The notes beneath the pieces were generated by a model. The model had not been told where the DNA came from, ran no database searches, and worked only from the letters and a program-made list of their open reading frames with translations. From Xanthomonas hortorum (GTDB taxonomy: Bacteria > Pseudomonadota > Gammaproteobacteria > Xanthomonadales > Xanthomonadaceae): a stretch of DNA of 64,000 bases. Each line of letters opens with the position of its first letter. The stretch's first letter is position 1. A program made the translations under genes and the position numbers. Of this stretch, positions 55,029-64,000 are shown piece after piece. The stretch is taken from the NCBI RefSeq assembly GCF_024339125.1, contig NZ_CP101417.1, forward strand, positions 4,351,001-4,415,000. The letters are read 5' to 3'.

Positions 55029-55796
55029 TCAGTTTCCGGCCCGCTTTGCCAGCATGGCCATGCGCTGGGCATCGGACAGGATGCCGCGCAGCAAGCGCAC
55101 CTCCTGCTCGCTCATCTCGGTGCGCAACAACAGCCGCCGCAGCTTGCGCATCGCCGACTCCGGCGCGCGGCCCTTGTGGAAATCGATGTCGTCCAGCGTC
55201 TCGCCCAACTGGGCAAACATGCCTTCCAGTTGCGCGTGACTGGCGGGGCCTTCGCGCAGTGCGCCGGTGGTGGCTGCCGGCGCCGGTTCCGCCTGGCCCG
55301 CTTCCAACTGTGCCAGCCGGACTTCATAGGCCAGCACCTGTACTGCGGCGGCCAGGTTGAGCGAACTGAAAGCCGGGTCGGACGGGATATGCACGGCCGC
55401 GTGGCAGAGCTGCAACTCGTCGTTGGTCAGCCCGGTGCGCTCGCGGCCGAACACGATTGCCACTTCGGCCGGCTCGCCGGCCTTGGCCAGGGCTCGGCGT
55501 GCGCCGGCGTCCGGCAGCAACTCTTCCAACGCCACCCGGCGCGCGCGCGCGGTGCAGCCGATCACCAGCGTGCAATCGGCCACCGCCTCGCCCAGCGTGG
55601 CGAAGACCGGTGCATCGCCGAGCACGTCCTCGGCACCGGCAGAGCGCCGGTAAGCGTCTTCGTCGAGGGCGCGCTCAGGAGCGACCAGCACCAGACGCGA
55701 GATCCCCATCGTCTTCATCGCGCGCGCGGCGGCGCCGATATTGCCTGGATGCTGGGTACCGACAAGAACAAAACGGATGCGCTGACTGACGGACAT
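55029..55796 (-). CDS. trmJ: tRNA (cytidine/uridine-2'-O-)-methyltransferase TrmJ
   Basis: Methylates ribose at position 32 of tRNA. 255 residues, SPOUT fold. Start [26 protein letters not shown]; knot motifs [13 protein letters not shown] and S-L-N-L-A-A-A-V-Q are present. The C-terminal extension (from about 160) is TrmJ-like. ATG 55796 is chosen because of the motif-adjacent start; divergent from suhB. Confidence 0.93.
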   Translation of the reverse strand: MSVSQRIRFVLVGTQHPGNIGAAARAMKTMGISRLVLVAPERALDEDAYRRSAGAEDVLGDAPVFATLGEAVADCTLVIGCTARARRVALEELLPDAGARRALAKAGEPAEVAIVFGRERTGLTNDELQLCHAAVHIPSDPAFSSLNLAAAVQVLAYEVRLAQLEAGQAEPAPAATTGALREGPASHAQLEGMFAQLGETLDDIDFHKGRAPESAMRKLRRLLLRTEMSEQEVRLLRGILSDAQRMAMLAKRAGN

Positions 55797-55913
55797 GAAC
55801 GGAGATTGGGGAGCTGTTCGGTCGTAGATGGTAAACTGCGCGACCGGTTTCGTGCCGGACCGCTCTTTTACCTTCGCCAATTCTTCAATTCTGCCTTCAC
55901 GGGAGCTTTAACC

Positions 55914-56747
55914 ATGCAGAAACCCGCCGTCACCGTCATGGTCAAAGCCGCCCGCCTCGCCGGCAATGTGCTGTTGCGCGGTATCAACAAGCTCGACTCG
56001 CTCAATGTGGTGCAGAAGGGCCGCATGGATTACGCCAGCGAAGTCGATGCCGATGCCGAGAAGGTCATCATCAAGGAACTCAAGCGCGGCTACCCCGAGT
56101 ACGCCGTGTTCGGCGAAGAAGGCGGCGTGCAGGGCGGCAAGAGTGGCCGCTACACCTGGGTCATCGACCCGCTGGATGGCACCAGCAACTATCTGCGCGG
56201 CTTTCCGCATTACTGCGTGTCGATCGCGCTGGTGGAAAACGGCGAGCCCACCGATGCGGTGATCTTCGACCCGCTGCGCAACGAGCTGTTCACCGCCAGC
56301 CGCGGTGCCGGCGCGGTACTCAACGACCGCCGCATCCGCATTGCCGAACGCAAGGACCTGGAGGGCGCGATGGTCCACACCGGCTTCCCGCCGCGCGAGC
56401 GTGCACGCATCAGTGCGCAGCTGAAGTGCGTCGATGCGCTGCTGGTGCAGGCCGAAGATGTGCGTCGCACCGGTTCTGCCGCGCTGGATCTGGCCTATGT
56501 GGCCTGCGGCCGCGCCGATGCGTATTTCGAAGCTGGCGTCAAAGCCTGGGATATCGCCGCCGGCGTGCTGCTGGTACGCGAAGCCGGTGGCCGGGTCTGC
56601 GACTACAAGGGCGCCACCCCGCCGCGCATGGACAACATGGGCCCGGAAACGCAGCAGATCGTGGCCGGCAACATCAAGATCAGCGACGCGCTGCAGAAGG
56701 TCATCGTCAACACCGGCTACGCGCGCGAGTTCGACGCCAAGTTCTGA
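55914..56747 (+). CDS. suhB: Inositol-1-monophosphatase SuhB
   Basis: 277 residues, FIG superfamily. Metal site motifs [14 protein letters not shown] and W-D-I-A-A-G. SuhB is also an RNA polymerase antitermination factor for rRNA operons in Escherichia coli. Shine-Dalgarno GGGAG precedes the ATG. Upstream trmJ is divergent and its start region overlaps the suhB promoter. Confidence 0.95.
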   Translation: MQKPAVTVMVKAARLAGNVLLRGINKLDSLNVVQKGRMDYASEVDADAEKVIIKELKRGYPEYAVFGEEGGVQGGKSGRYTWVIDPLDGTSNYLRGFPHYCVSIALVENGEPTDAVIFDPLRNELFTASRGAGAVLNDRRIRIAERKDLEGAMVHTGFPPRERARISAQLKCVDALLVQAEDVRRTGSAALDLAYVACGRADAYFEAGVKAWDIAAGVLLVREAGGRVCDYKGATPPRMDNMGPETQQIVAGNIKISDALQKVIVNTGYAREFDAKF

Positions 56748-56764
56748 TCGGCGCTCCGGCAATC

Positions 56765-56836
56765 GTAGGAGCGCGCTTGCGCGCGATGAAGCTTTCCCAG
56801 TGAACGCCTCTTCGCGACCAAGGTCGCCCCTACACG
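56765..56836. repeat. Degenerate GTAGGAGCGC hairpin
   Basis: GTAGGAGCGCGCTTGCGCGC at 56765, then a weak inverse ending CGCCCCTACAC. It is related to the perfect hairpin at 51826-51893 (shared GCGATGAAGC in the loop). Between suhB and the terminator. Confidence 0.7.
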
Positions 56837-56853
56837 ACGGACCGCAGCAAACG

Positions 56854-56883
56854 AAGAAGGCCGGGATCGCTCCCGGCCTTCTT
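56854..56883. terminator. Terminator between suhB and sod
   Basis: 13-base stem AAGAAGGCCGGGA / TCCCGGCCTTCTT with a 4-base loop, between the convergent genes. T-runs beyond the arms are short, so it may be weak in one direction. Confidence 0.75.
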
Positions 56884-56906
56884 GCGTTACAGCGTCAACT
56901 CAAGAA

Positions 56907-57518
56907 TCAGGCGATCGCAGCGTGGTAGCGGCGCTCGACTTCTTCCCAGTTCACCGCGTTATAGAACGCGCCGATGTATTCCGGGCGACGGTTCTGATAC
57001 TTCAGGTAGTACGCGTGTTCCCACACGTCCAGACCCAGGATCGGGGTGTTGCCTTCGAACAGCGGGCTGTCCTGGTTGGCGGTGCTTTCGACCACCAGCT
57101 TCTTGTCCGGGGTCACGCTCAACCACGCCCAGCCCGAGCCGAAGCGGCTGACGGCGGCCTTGGTGAAGGCTTCCTTGAACTTCTCGAAACCACCGATGTC
57201 CTTGTCGATCGCCTTGGCAACCTCGCCCTTGGGCTCGCCGCCGCCATTGGGCGACAGTACGGTCCAGAACAGCGAATGGTTGGCGTGGCCACCACCGTTG
57301 TTGCGCACCGGGCCCTGCAGGTTTTCCGGCAGGCTCTTCAGCTTGGACACCAACTCTTCGACCGGCAGGTCCGCATACTCCGTCCCTTCCAGCGCCGCAT
57401 TGACGTTGTTGATGTAGGTCTGGTGATGCTTGGTGTGATGGATCTCCATCGTCTGCGCATCGATATTCGGTTCCAGCGCGTCGTAGGCGTAAGGCAATTG
57501 CGGAAGGGTGTAAGCCAT
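56907..57518 (-). CDS. sodA: Superoxide dismutase (Mn/Fe)
   Basis: 203 residues. Metal ligands: His in M-E-I-H-H-T-K-H-H, His in [10 protein letters not shown], and Asp and His in [15 protein letters not shown] and the N-terminal Y-T-L-P-Q-L-P-Y fit the Mn type, though Fe or cambialistic use cannot be told from sequence. Monocistronic, Shine-Dalgarno GGAG. Confidence 0.94.
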   Translation of the reverse strand: MAYTLPQLPYAYDALEPNIDAQTMEIHHTKHHQTYINNVNAALEGTEYADLPVEELVSKLKSLPENLQGPVRNNGGGHANHSLFWTVLSPNGGGEPKGEVAKAIDKDIGGFEKFKEAFTKAAVSRFGSGWAWLSVTPDKKLVVESTANQDSPLFEGNTPILGLDVWEHAYYLKYQNRRPEYIGAFYNAVNWEEVERRYHAAIA

Positions 57519-57783
57519 GCGTGTCTCCTGGACTTGCCGCCCGGCGAAGACCGGGCGTTGCGGGATAAATAGTAGGGACGGCGGCGGCGCTTACCAAGAG
57601 TGCTGGCAGGGAAACTTCATCCCATCGCACACCGCGTCGTGTTCGCTGCACACCTTGCACCATGCCCCGGTTACTTGGGCGTGAATCGCGCAGGCGTACA
57701 CATGCCGCGGCGTTCAAAGTCGACACAGTCGCGCAACGGCATACTTGATCTGCTGTCTCCACAATCGCTTCCGGATCGTCTTC

Positions 57784-58230
57784 ATGCGCAAGCCCGCTTT
57801 GCTGATCGTCGCCATCGTGCTGCTCGTCGCCGGCTTGTGGGGCGTGCGCGTGATGCAGACGCCCAAGCCGCAGTTCGCGCCGCAGCTCAACGCGCCGATC
57901 GCCGCAACAGCGCCGCCCGAACAGACGCCTCGGCAGGGTCTTCCGGGTTTTCTGCCGACCGAAGCGATGGCCACCATCGTATTGATCCAGCGCGGCGGGC
58001 CGTTCCCGCATGCGCAAGACGGCAGCGTGTTCGGCAATCGCGAACAACGCCTGCCCGAGCGCGAGCGCGGCTACTACCACGAGTACACCGTGGAGACGCC
58101 CGGCAGCCCTGACCGCGGCGCACGCCGCATCGTCACCGGCGGCACGCCGCCGCAAGCGTGGTACTACAGCGACGATCATTACCAGAGCTTCAAATCGTTC
58201 AAAGGCCCCACGCCGGAGCAGGCGCCATGA
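57784..58230 (+). CDS. Secreted guanyl-specific ribonuclease (RNase Sa/barnase-like)
   Basis: 148 residues with a hydrophobic N-terminal signal anchor (about 4-23), then a proline-rich stretch. The catalytic domain (about 60-140) has A-T-I-V-L-I-Q-R-G-G-P-F, Y-Y-H-E-Y-T-V with catalytic Glu100, G-A-R-R-I-V with Arg114/115, and D-H-Y-Q-S-F with His132, as in RNase Sa. This lacks the hydrophobic cleavage site I would expect for free secretion and may stay anchored. Overlaps the barstar-like gene by 4 bases, giving an RNase/inhibitor pair. Confidence 0.9.
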   Translation: MRKPALLIVAIVLLVAGLWGVRVMQTPKPQFAPQLNAPIAATAPPEQTPRQGLPGFLPTEAMATIVLIQRGGPFPHAQDGSVFGNREQRLPERERGYYHEYTVETPGSPDRGARRIVTGGTPPQAWYYSDDHYQSFKSFKGPTPEQAP

Positions 58231-58652
58231 GCGCAGGCGACTTCGCACTGGACCTGTCCGATCCGCAACAATCAGGCGTCTATCAAGCCAACACCGACGA
58301 TCTGGACACCATGGCCGCGCTCGCCCGCGACGCCGGCCTGCGCATCCTGCGTGTGGATCTGGCCAGCTGCAGCGACAAGCACATGTTGCTGATGCGCCTG
58401 GCCACCCAACTGGACTTCCCGGTCAGCTTCGGTCGCAACTGGGACGCGCTCTCCGATGCCTTGCGCGACCTGGCCTGGCTGCCCGCATCACATGGCTATG
58501 CGCTGTTGATCAACGGCGCAGACGCACTGGCGCGCACTGCACCGAACGATCGCAACACCTTGCTGGATATCCTCGATGAAGCCGCCACTGCCTGGGCCGT
58601 TCGCGGGCTCACATTTGCAGCGTTTGTGGCGCCTGCGAGTGCTTGCGACTGA
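58227..58652 (+). CDS. Barstar-family ribonuclease inhibitor
   Basis: 141 residues. The barstar signature F-G-R-N-W-D-A-L-S-D-A-L-R-D-L lies near 73-87, followed by L-L-I-N-G-A-D. The N-terminal 45 residues precede the barstar fold. It should bind and silence the RNase encoded just upstream in the cytoplasm. The ATG overlaps the RNase stop. Confidence 0.92.
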   Translation: MSAGDFALDLSDPQQSGVYQANTDDLDTMAALARDAGLRILRVDLASCSDKHMLLMRLATQLDFPVSFGRNWDALSDALRDLAWLPASHGYALLINGADALARTAPNDRNTLLDILDEAATAWAVRGLTFAAFVAPASACD

Positions 58653-58779
58653 GAGCGGCTAACAAACGCTGTAGCGATGGCGGCAACATGTTGGCCGCAC
58701 TCGCCTTCGTTGGCGAATGACGCACTGTTGGGACTGGCAGCGAAATCTAGATGCGAATCAAAGCCTGGTTAGTCGAGTG

Positions 58780-58882
58780 CGCGGTGCCCTCACCGCTCGC
58801 GGGACACGCCGTGAATCCGTCCGTGGAGGCTCGGTGGCGGCATCCATGCCGCCACACGGTCCCGCAAGCGGTGAGGACACCG
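58780..58882 (+). repeat. Palindromic intergenic repeat, + orientation (copy 6)
   Basis: Same outer and inner palindromes as 44260: GGTGCCCTCACCGCTCGC, inner GGCGGCATCCATGCCGCC, closing CCCGCAAGCGG. Compensating differences occur in some stem positions. Confidence 0.85.
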
Positions 58883-58939
58883 CACCAGAAAGATTACTGG
58901 CCGCTTTGTTGAAAACAATGCACACCGACCATCTCTACT

Positions 58940-59048
58940 GGTCCTTGCCCGCCTACCGTCGCGGGACCTTACGCGGCATGGATGCCGCGTAAGAGCCTAC
59001 ACGGACGTACTTGCGGCGTGTCCCGCGATGGTAGGCGGGCAAGGGCCC
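58940..59048 (-). repeat. Palindromic intergenic repeat, - orientation (copy 7)
   Basis: CCTTGCCCGCCTACCGTCGCG arm with inner ACGCGGCATGGATGCCGCGT and closing CGATGGTAGGCGGGCAAGG. The CCTAC/GTAGG change on both arms keeps the outer pairing. Confidence 0.85.
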
Positions 59049-59160
59049 TGCAGCAAACCCGCAGATCAGCCGCTCTACAAGTCATCTATCAGCTCGCGAT
59101 GCTTGTTTACCACGCCTAAAAACCAAAAGACCGGCACGCAGTCGCGCGCCAATCCGGCAA

Positions 59161-61056
59161 TCAACTATCCAGTTCGCTCCAGCGCGCGAACGCCGCATCC
59201 AGCTGCGCCTGTGCATCGCCCAGCGCGGCGGTATGCGCGGCCATCGCTGCGCTGTCGCGCTGATAGAAGGCCGGGTCGTTCATCGCATTGGTGAGCGCTG
59301 CGACCTGTTGCTCCAGGCTGTCGATCAAGGTCGGCAACTGTTCCAGCTCGCGCGCATCCTTGTAACTGAGCTTGCGCTTGGGCGCAGCTTCCGCCGGTGC
59401 GGCAGCAGGCGCCGCTGGCGTAGTCGCAGCCGCCGTCGCCGATGCCTTGGCAACCGCCATTGCATTGGGCGCCGGGGTGCGACGCTGACGCAGCGAATCG
59501 CTGTAACCACCGACGTAATCGCCGACCAAGCCCTCGCCTTCCATCACCAGCGTGGAGGTCACCACGTTGTCGAGGAAGTCGCGGTCATGGCTGACCAGCA
59601 ACAAGGTGCCGGTGTATTCGCCGAGCAGCTCTTCCAGCAACTCCAGCGTTTCCACGTCCAGATCGTTGGTCGGTTCGTCCATCACCAGCAGGTTGGACGG
59701 CTGCGCAAACAGCCGCGCCAGCAGCAGGCGATTGCGTTCGCCACCGGAGAGACGGGTGATCGGCGCGCGTGCGCGCTCCGGGGTGAACAAGAAGTCCTGC
59801 AGGTACGCATGCACATGCTTGCGCTTGCCGTTGATCTCGATGAAATCGCGGCCTTCGGCCACGTTTTCGATCGCACTCCAGTCCTCGCGCAACGTGGAGC
59901 GGTACTGATCGAAATACGCGATCTGCAGATTGGTACCGATGCGGATTTCGCCCTGCTGCGCCTGCAAGTCGCCCAGCAACAGCTTGAGCAAGGTGGTCTT
60001 GCCGCTGCCGTTGGGGCCAATCAGACCGATGCGGTCGCCACGCTGGATGATGGTCGAAAAATCCTTGACCATCGTGCGTGCGCCGAACGCGAAGCCGACC
60101 TCCTTGGTCTCGATCACCTTCTTGCCGGACGACTCGCCCTGCGAGACTTCCATGCGCACATTGCCGCTCAGATCGCGGCGCTGGCCACGTTCGTTGCGCA
60201 TCGATTCCAGACGCCGCACACGGCCTTCGTCGCGGGTCCGCCGCGCTTTGATGCCCTGCCGGATCCAGATTTCTTCCTGCGCCAGCATCTTGTCGAAACG
60301 CGCATTTTCCTGCGCCTGCGCATTGAGCCGCTCTTCGCGACGGCGCTCGTAATTGGCCCAGTCGCCGGGCCAGCTGGTGACCTGGCCGCGATCGATTTCC
60401 ACGATGCGCGTCGCCAACGCACGCAGGAAGCGCCGGTCATGGGTGACGAACAACACGCTGCCGTTCCAGTTCTTCAGGAACGACTCCAGCCAATCGATGG
60501 CTTCGATATCCAGATGGTTGGTCGGCTCGTCCAGCAGCAGCACGTCCGGCGAAGACACCAGCGAGCGCGCCAGCAACACACGGCGCTTCATGCCGCCGGA
60601 CAAGCGCGCAAACTCCGCATCGCCATCCAGTTCCAGCTTGGTCAGCGTCTCGGTGACGCGCTGATCCAGCGCCCAACCGTCGGCCGCGTCGATCTTGGCC
60701 TGCACCTTGCCGAACGCATCGCCGTCGAATACCTCGGCATGGCTGAGCTGATGGAATTCGGCCAACCAATGGCCAAGCTCGCCCAGGCCATCGGCCACCA
60801 CCTCGAACACGCTGCCGCCGGTGCCCTGCGGCACCTCCTGCTCCAGCCGCGCGATACGCACGCCCTGTTGCACGCGCACTTCGCCGTCGTCGGGCTTGAG
60901 CTCGCCGGCGATCAATTTCATCAAGGTCGATTTGCCGGCGCCATTACGGCCGATCAGGGCGATACGCTCGCCCGGCTCGATCGTGAGGTCGGTTTTTTCC
61001 AGCAACAAGGGGCCGCCGACGCTGTAGTCGACGCTTTGCAGAGTGATTAAAGGCAT
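59161..61056 (-). CDS. uup: ABC-F family ATPase Uup
   Basis: 631 residues with two ATPase domains and no membrane part. First: G-R-N-G-A-G-K-S-T, L-S-G-G-M-K-R-R, L-L-L-D-E-P-T-N-H-L-D. Second: G-P-N-G-S-G-K-T-T, L-S-G-G-E-R-N-R-L, L-V-M-D-E-P-T-N-D-L-D. A linker of about 60 residues lies between them, and a C-terminal coiled coil (about 545-631) follows a Thr/Ala/Pro-rich link. Uup acts on ribosomes or DNA junction stability. ATG 61056 avoids translating a GATTGG repeat lying upstream. Confidence 0.94.
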   Translation of the reverse strand: MPLITLQSVDYSVGGPLLLEKTDLTIEPGERIALIGRNGAGKSTLMKLIAGELKPDDGEVRVQQGVRIARLEQEVPQGTGGSVFEVVADGLGELGHWLAEFHQLSHAEVFDGDAFGKVQAKIDAADGWALDQRVTETLTKLELDGDAEFARLSGGMKRRVLLARSLVSSPDVLLLDEPTNHLDIEAIDWLESFLKNWNGSVLFVTHDRRFLRALATRIVEIDRGQVTSWPGDWANYERRREERLNAQAQENARFDKMLAQEEIWIRQGIKARRTRDEGRVRRLESMRNERGQRRDLSGNVRMEVSQGESSGKKVIETKEVGFAFGARTMVKDFSTIIQRGDRIGLIGPNGSGKTTLLKLLLGDLQAQQGEIRIGTNLQIAYFDQYRSTLREDWSAIENVAEGRDFIEINGKRKHVHAYLQDFLFTPERARAPITRLSGGERNRLLLARLFAQPSNLLVMDEPTNDLDVETLELLEELLGEYTGTLLLVSHDRDFLDNVVTSTLVMEGEGLVGDYVGGYSDSLRQRRTPAPNAMAVAKASATAAATTPAAPAAAPAEAAPKRKLSYKDARELEQLPTLIDSLEQQVAALTNAMNDPAFYQRDSAAMAAHTAALGDAQAQLDAAFARWSELDS

Positions 61057-61065
61057 GGGCCAATT

Positions 61066-61160
61066 GTACGGGATTGGTGATTGGGGATTTCGGGATTGGG
61101 AAGCACACGCGCCATTGCCGTGGCGAATCCCCAATTCCCCATCACCAATCCCGGCTAAAA
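61066..61160. repeat. GATTGG-type inverted repeat between uup and dbpA
   Basis: GGGATTGGTGATTGGGGATT near 61070 and the inverse CCCAATTCCCCATCACCAAT near 61129 form a pair with about 40 bases between them. Same family as 16444-16603. It occupies the shared promoter region of the divergent uup and dbpA genes. Confidence 0.75.
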
Positions 61161-61166
61161 TGCCCC

Positions 61167-62543
61167 ATGAACGAATTTTCCGCGCTGCCGCTGTCGCCGG
61201 CCCTGGCCCCCGGCATCGACGCCCTTGGCTACACCGTCCTTACTCCCATCCAGGCGCAAAGCCTGCCGCCGATCCTGCAAGGGCTCGACGTCATTGCCCA
61301 GGCCCCCACCGGTAGCGGCAAGACCGCTGCCTTCGGGCTGGGCCTGCTGCAAAAGCTAGATCCCGCGCTGACCCGCGCGCAGGCGCTGGTGCTATGCCCT
61401 ACCCGCGAGCTGGCCGATCAGGTTGGCAAGCAGCTGCGCAAGCTGGCCACCGGCATTCCGAACATGAAACTGGTGGTACTGACCGGCGGCATGCCGCTGG
61501 GCCCGCAACTGGCCTCGCTGGAAGCGCACGACCCGCAAGTGGTGGTCGGCACGCCCGGACGCATCCAGGAACTGGCCCGCAAGCGCGCACTGCATCTGGG
61601 TGGCGTGCGTACGCTGGTGCTGGACGAGGCCGACCGCATGCTCGACATGGGCTTCGAAGAACCCATCCGCGAGATCGCCAGCCGCTGCGACAAACACCGT
61701 CAGAGCCTGCTGTTTTCGGCCACCTTCCCGGACATCATCCGTACGCTTGCGCGCGAAATCCTGAAGGACCCGATCGAAATCACCGTCGAAGGCGCCGATA
61801 ACGCGCCGGAAATCGACCAGCAATTCTTCGAGGTCGACCCGACCTATCGACAGAAAGCCGTCGCCGGGCTGCTGCTGCGCTTCAATCCCGAGTCCAGCGT
61901 GGTGTTCTGCAATACCCGCAAGGAAGTGGACGAAGTGGCCGGTTCGCTGCAGGAGTTCGGCTTCTCCGCGCTCGCCCTGCATGGCGACATGGAGCAGCGC
62001 GACCGCGACGAAGTGCTGGTGCGCTTCGTCAACCGCAGCTGCAACGTGTTGGTGGCCAGCGATGTGGCCGCGCGCGGGCTGGATGTGGAAGACCTGGCGG
62101 CAGTGGTCAATTACGAGCTGCCCACCGATACCGAAACCTACCATCACCGCATTGGCCGCACCGCGCGCGCGGGCAAGCGCGGGCTTGCACTCAGCCTGGT
62201 GGCCTCACGCGAAACAGGGCGCGCGCAGGCACTGGAAGCCGAACAAGGCCAGCCGCTGAAGTGGTCGCGTGCACCGTTGGCCACCGCGCGCCCGGCGCAG
62301 CTGCCGCAGGCGGCCATGACCACGCTGCGCATTGATGGCGGCAAGACCGACAAACTGCGCGCTGGCGACATTCTCGGCGCGCTCACCGGCGAAGCCGGAC
62401 TCTCGGGCGCGGCGATCGGCAAGATCGCGATCTACCCCACCCGCTCCTATGTCGCCATCGCCCGCGCGCACGTTGCCAAGGCACTGGCGCATCTGCATGC
62501 GGGCAAGATCAAGGGACGCCGGTTTCGGGTCAGCAAGCTGTAA
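61167..62543 (+). CDS. dbpA: ATP-dependent RNA helicase DbpA
   Basis: 458 residues. DEAD-box motifs: Q region P-I-Q-A-Q-S, A-P-T-G-S-G-K-T, P-T-R-E-L, G-T-P-G-R, V-L-D-E-A-D-R-M-L, S-A-T, and H-R-I-G-R-T-A-R. The motif II is D-E-A-D. The C-terminal domain (about 385-455) is DbpA-type, binding 23S rRNA hairpin 92. ATG 61167 gives the family start. Confidence 0.94.
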   Translation: MNEFSALPLSPALAPGIDALGYTVLTPIQAQSLPPILQGLDVIAQAPTGSGKTAAFGLGLLQKLDPALTRAQALVLCPTRELADQVGKQLRKLATGIPNMKLVVLTGGMPLGPQLASLEAHDPQVVVGTPGRIQELARKRALHLGGVRTLVLDEADRMLDMGFEEPIREIASRCDKHRQSLLFSATFPDIIRTLAREILKDPIEITVEGADNAPEIDQQFFEVDPTYRQKAVAGLLLRFNPESSVVFCNTRKEVDEVAGSLQEFGFSALALHGDMEQRDRDEVLVRFVNRSCNVLVASDVAARGLDVEDLAAVVNYELPTDTETYHHRIGRTARAGKRGLALSLVASRETGRAQALEAEQGQPLKWSRAPLATARPAQLPQAAMTTLRIDGGKTDKLRAGDILGALTGEAGLSGAAIGKIAIYPTRSYVAIARAHVAKALAHLHAGKIKGRRFRVSKL

Positions 62544-62691
62544 TCAGCGGCCCGGCAGATACCCTGCCGGCCATACGATCAAGCGGAGGTGCTAAAGCGC
62601 CTGTCGCACCGTCTATATGGATGCGCATTCTTGCGCATCCATGTCGCCAGACGCTCGATCGGCAAGCCGCTCGATCAGCAAGATGCCTGGA

Positions 62692-63252
62692 TCAGTAGCT
62701 CAACGTCGCCAGCAACGGCACGTCATCAGCCCACTTGCTGCGGCCCTGCAGCGCCAGCAACTCGACCAGCACCGCCGCACCGACGATCTCCAGTTCCAGC
62801 TGTGCAGCAAGCCCCAGCGCCGCGCGCAGCGTGCCGCCGGTGGCGAGCACGTCATCGACGATCAACACGCGCGCGCCGCGCGGCAACGCGTCTTCGTGCA
62901 TTTCGATGCGATCGGTGCCGTATTCCAGCGCGTATTCCTGGACTAACGTCCGTCCGGGCAGCTTGCCTGGCTTGCGCACCGGCACAAAACCGGTGCGCAG
63001 TTCGCGCGCCAGCGCCGCGCCCAGAATGAAACCGCGCGCCTCGATGCCCAGGACCGCGTCCAGCGGCGTGGTGCGCCAGGGCTGCGCCATTTCGTCCAGC
63101 GCCGAGGCAAAGTCCGGGCCGTCCGACAGCAGCGGGGTAATATCCTTGAAGACGATACCCGGCTTGGGAAAGTCGGCGATGTCGCGGATCCGTTCAGCCC
63201 AATGGTTGGGTCCGGAAGAAGTATTGCCGGCGCAGCGGGTGCAGTCAGTCAT
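62692..63252 (-). CDS. apt: Adenine phosphoribosyltransferase
   Basis: Purine salvage, adenine plus PRPP to AMP. 186 residues. PRPP motif [13 protein letters not shown], and [19 protein letters not shown] near the start. Start M-T-D-C-T-R-C-A. Between dbpA and selO with no operon overlap. Confidence 0.95.
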   Translation of the reverse strand: MTDCTRCAGNTSSGPNHWAERIRDIADFPKPGIVFKDITPLLSDGPDFASALDEMAQPWRTTPLDAVLGIEARGFILGAALARELRTGFVPVRKPGKLPGRTLVQEYALEYGTDRIEMHEDALPRGARVLIVDDVLATGGTLRAALGLAAQLELEIVGAAVLVELLALQGRSKWADDVPLLATLSY

Positions 63253-63346
63253 GGTGGCGATGGCGTCAAGGCCGGTGGGGACCACCGTATTCTAGGCTGC
63301 GCAGACCCGTGACGCCGCGTTTACGACATACGTGCATCTGAGTGCG

Positions 63347-64000
63347 TCAGGAACTGCACGACAGCATCGAGCAGCCGGCGCGGTCGCGCGCCCACTCCGG
63401 TCGCCGCGCGGCAAACGCATCGCGGCCCGGTTGGTCGTCGTAGGGCCGGCGCATGACCTCGAGCAATTCCTGCACTCCGGAGGGATCGCCCTGCTCCGCC
63501 AGATCGATCGCCTGCTGCGCCAGATAGTTGCGCAGCACGTAGCGTGGGTTGGCCAGGCGCATGCGTGCGCGGCGTTGGTCCGGCGATAGCGTGTCTTGAC
63601 CCAGCCGTGTGGCATAGCGTTGCAGCCATTCCTGCAACTGCCCGGCGTGCGCAAGGCGCTTGTCCTGGTCGTAGAACGCTTCGCGCAGCAGCTCCGGGTC
63701 GGGATGCTCCGGCGACCACTCGATCAGGCCACGAAATGTCAGCGTCATGTCCATCTCGCCCGCGTGCATCAATTCACGCAGCACATCGATCAAGTGCAGA
63801 TCCTCGTCGCGGCAGTCGGCCAGACCCAGCTTGGCCGCGGTGTCGCGGCGGTCGCAGGCCATGTAGGTATCGCGGAAGTGGTCCAGCCCCTGCTGCAACG
63901 GCGCCGCATCGGCAAACAGCGGCGCCAGCGCCTGCGCCAGGCGTCCCAGGTTCCAGTACGCCACTTGCGGCTGGGTGCCGAAGCGGTAACGCCGGCCCTG
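63347..64000 (-). CDS. selO: Protein adenylyltransferase SelO (YdiU), C-terminal part
   Basis: The frame enters the window at its right edge and ends with S-M-L-S-C-S-S, a typical SelO C-terminus bearing the redox-active Cys. Other SelO signs: R-Y-R-F-G-T-Q-P-Q-V-A-Y-W-N-L-G-R-L-A near the edge and A-N-P-R-Y-V-L-R-N-Y-L-A-Q. SelO AMPylates proteins in redox regulation. The catalytic N-terminal part lies outside. Confidence 0.9.
   Translation of the reverse strand, partial: QGRRYRFGTQPQVAYWNLGRLAQALAPLFADAAPLQQGLDHFRDTYMACDRRDTAAKLGLADCRDEDLHLIDVLRELMHAGEMDMTLTFRGLIEWSPEHPDPELLREAFYDQDKRLAHAGQLQEWLQRYATRLGQDTLSPDQRRARMRLANPRYVLRNYLAQQAIDLAEQGDPSGVQELLEVMRRPYDDQPGRDAFAARRPEWARDRAGCSMLSCSS

Larger units (their letters stand above)
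58653..59160. other. Intergenic region with third composite palindromic repeat
   Basis: 508 bases without a credible gene. It holds a + oriented element (58780-58882) and a - oriented one (58940-59048). The linker is shorter than at 1773-1918, about 57 bases. The remainder, including 59049-59160, shows nothing recognisable. Confidence 0.7.

Overview
This 64 kb stretch looks like chromosome of a Xanthomonas (Gammaproteobacteria, Lysobacterales). The reasons are a GC-rich coding style, the N-acetylcitrulline form of the arginine pathway (argF', argE', and a bifunctional argB with a C-terminal acetyltransferase domain), an alpha-amino acid ester hydrolase with every catalytic residue in its known place, plant cell wall pectinases, plant-inducible promoter (PIP) boxes, and several families of intergenic palindromic repeats. 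Gene density is high and most genes have clear homologues. Calls rest on reading translated sequence and motifs; no database was searched.

Layout. 1-1463: end of a cytochrome c maturation operon (ccmH, ccmI). 2138-3756: a MetX-family O-acyltransferase and a DUF1294 membrane protein. 3874-10425: the cytochrome bd oxidase locus, cydDC transcribed leftward and cydABX rightward, with a perfect FNR-type site in the shared promoter region. 10485-13805: tRNA-Pro(CGG), a CynX-like transporter and the ester hydrolase. 14136-15009: a PIP box followed by a probable type III effector with a myristoylation motif. 15199-26725: an 11 kb leftward arginine/proline operon (argF'-argG-argE'-argB-GNAT-argC-argH-cupin pseudogene-yciI-proB-proA), preceded by a short arginine-containing leader peptide and a terminator that together look like a translation-dependent attenuator.

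26776-34608: housekeeping genes (cysS, sufE, an MFS exporter, a DksA homologue with a long histone-H1-like N-terminal tail, yidD, pyrC, an M23 peptidase). 34847-38450: ethanolamine use (permease, eutB, eutC), all start/stop overlapped. 38539-44200: small stress-type genes, then secreted pectinesterase and polygalacturonase, the latter with a PIP box and matching -10. 44458-45269: an intact IS5-family element that has landed inside a composite palindromic repeat.

45654-64000: a squalene/phytoene synthase-like protein, gph, ubiG, an amidohydrolase, efp facing epmB (factor and modifier), a GGDEF/EAL protein in an overlapping operon with a PhnD-like binding protein, trmJ, suhB, sod, a barnase/barstar-type pair, uup, dbpA, apt and the C-terminal part of selO, which runs off the window. 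The most interesting items are the candidate effector, the arg attenuator, the tail-bearing single-cysteine DksA, the argG whose N-terminus is made from an intergenic repeat, and the +/- paired palindromic repeats.
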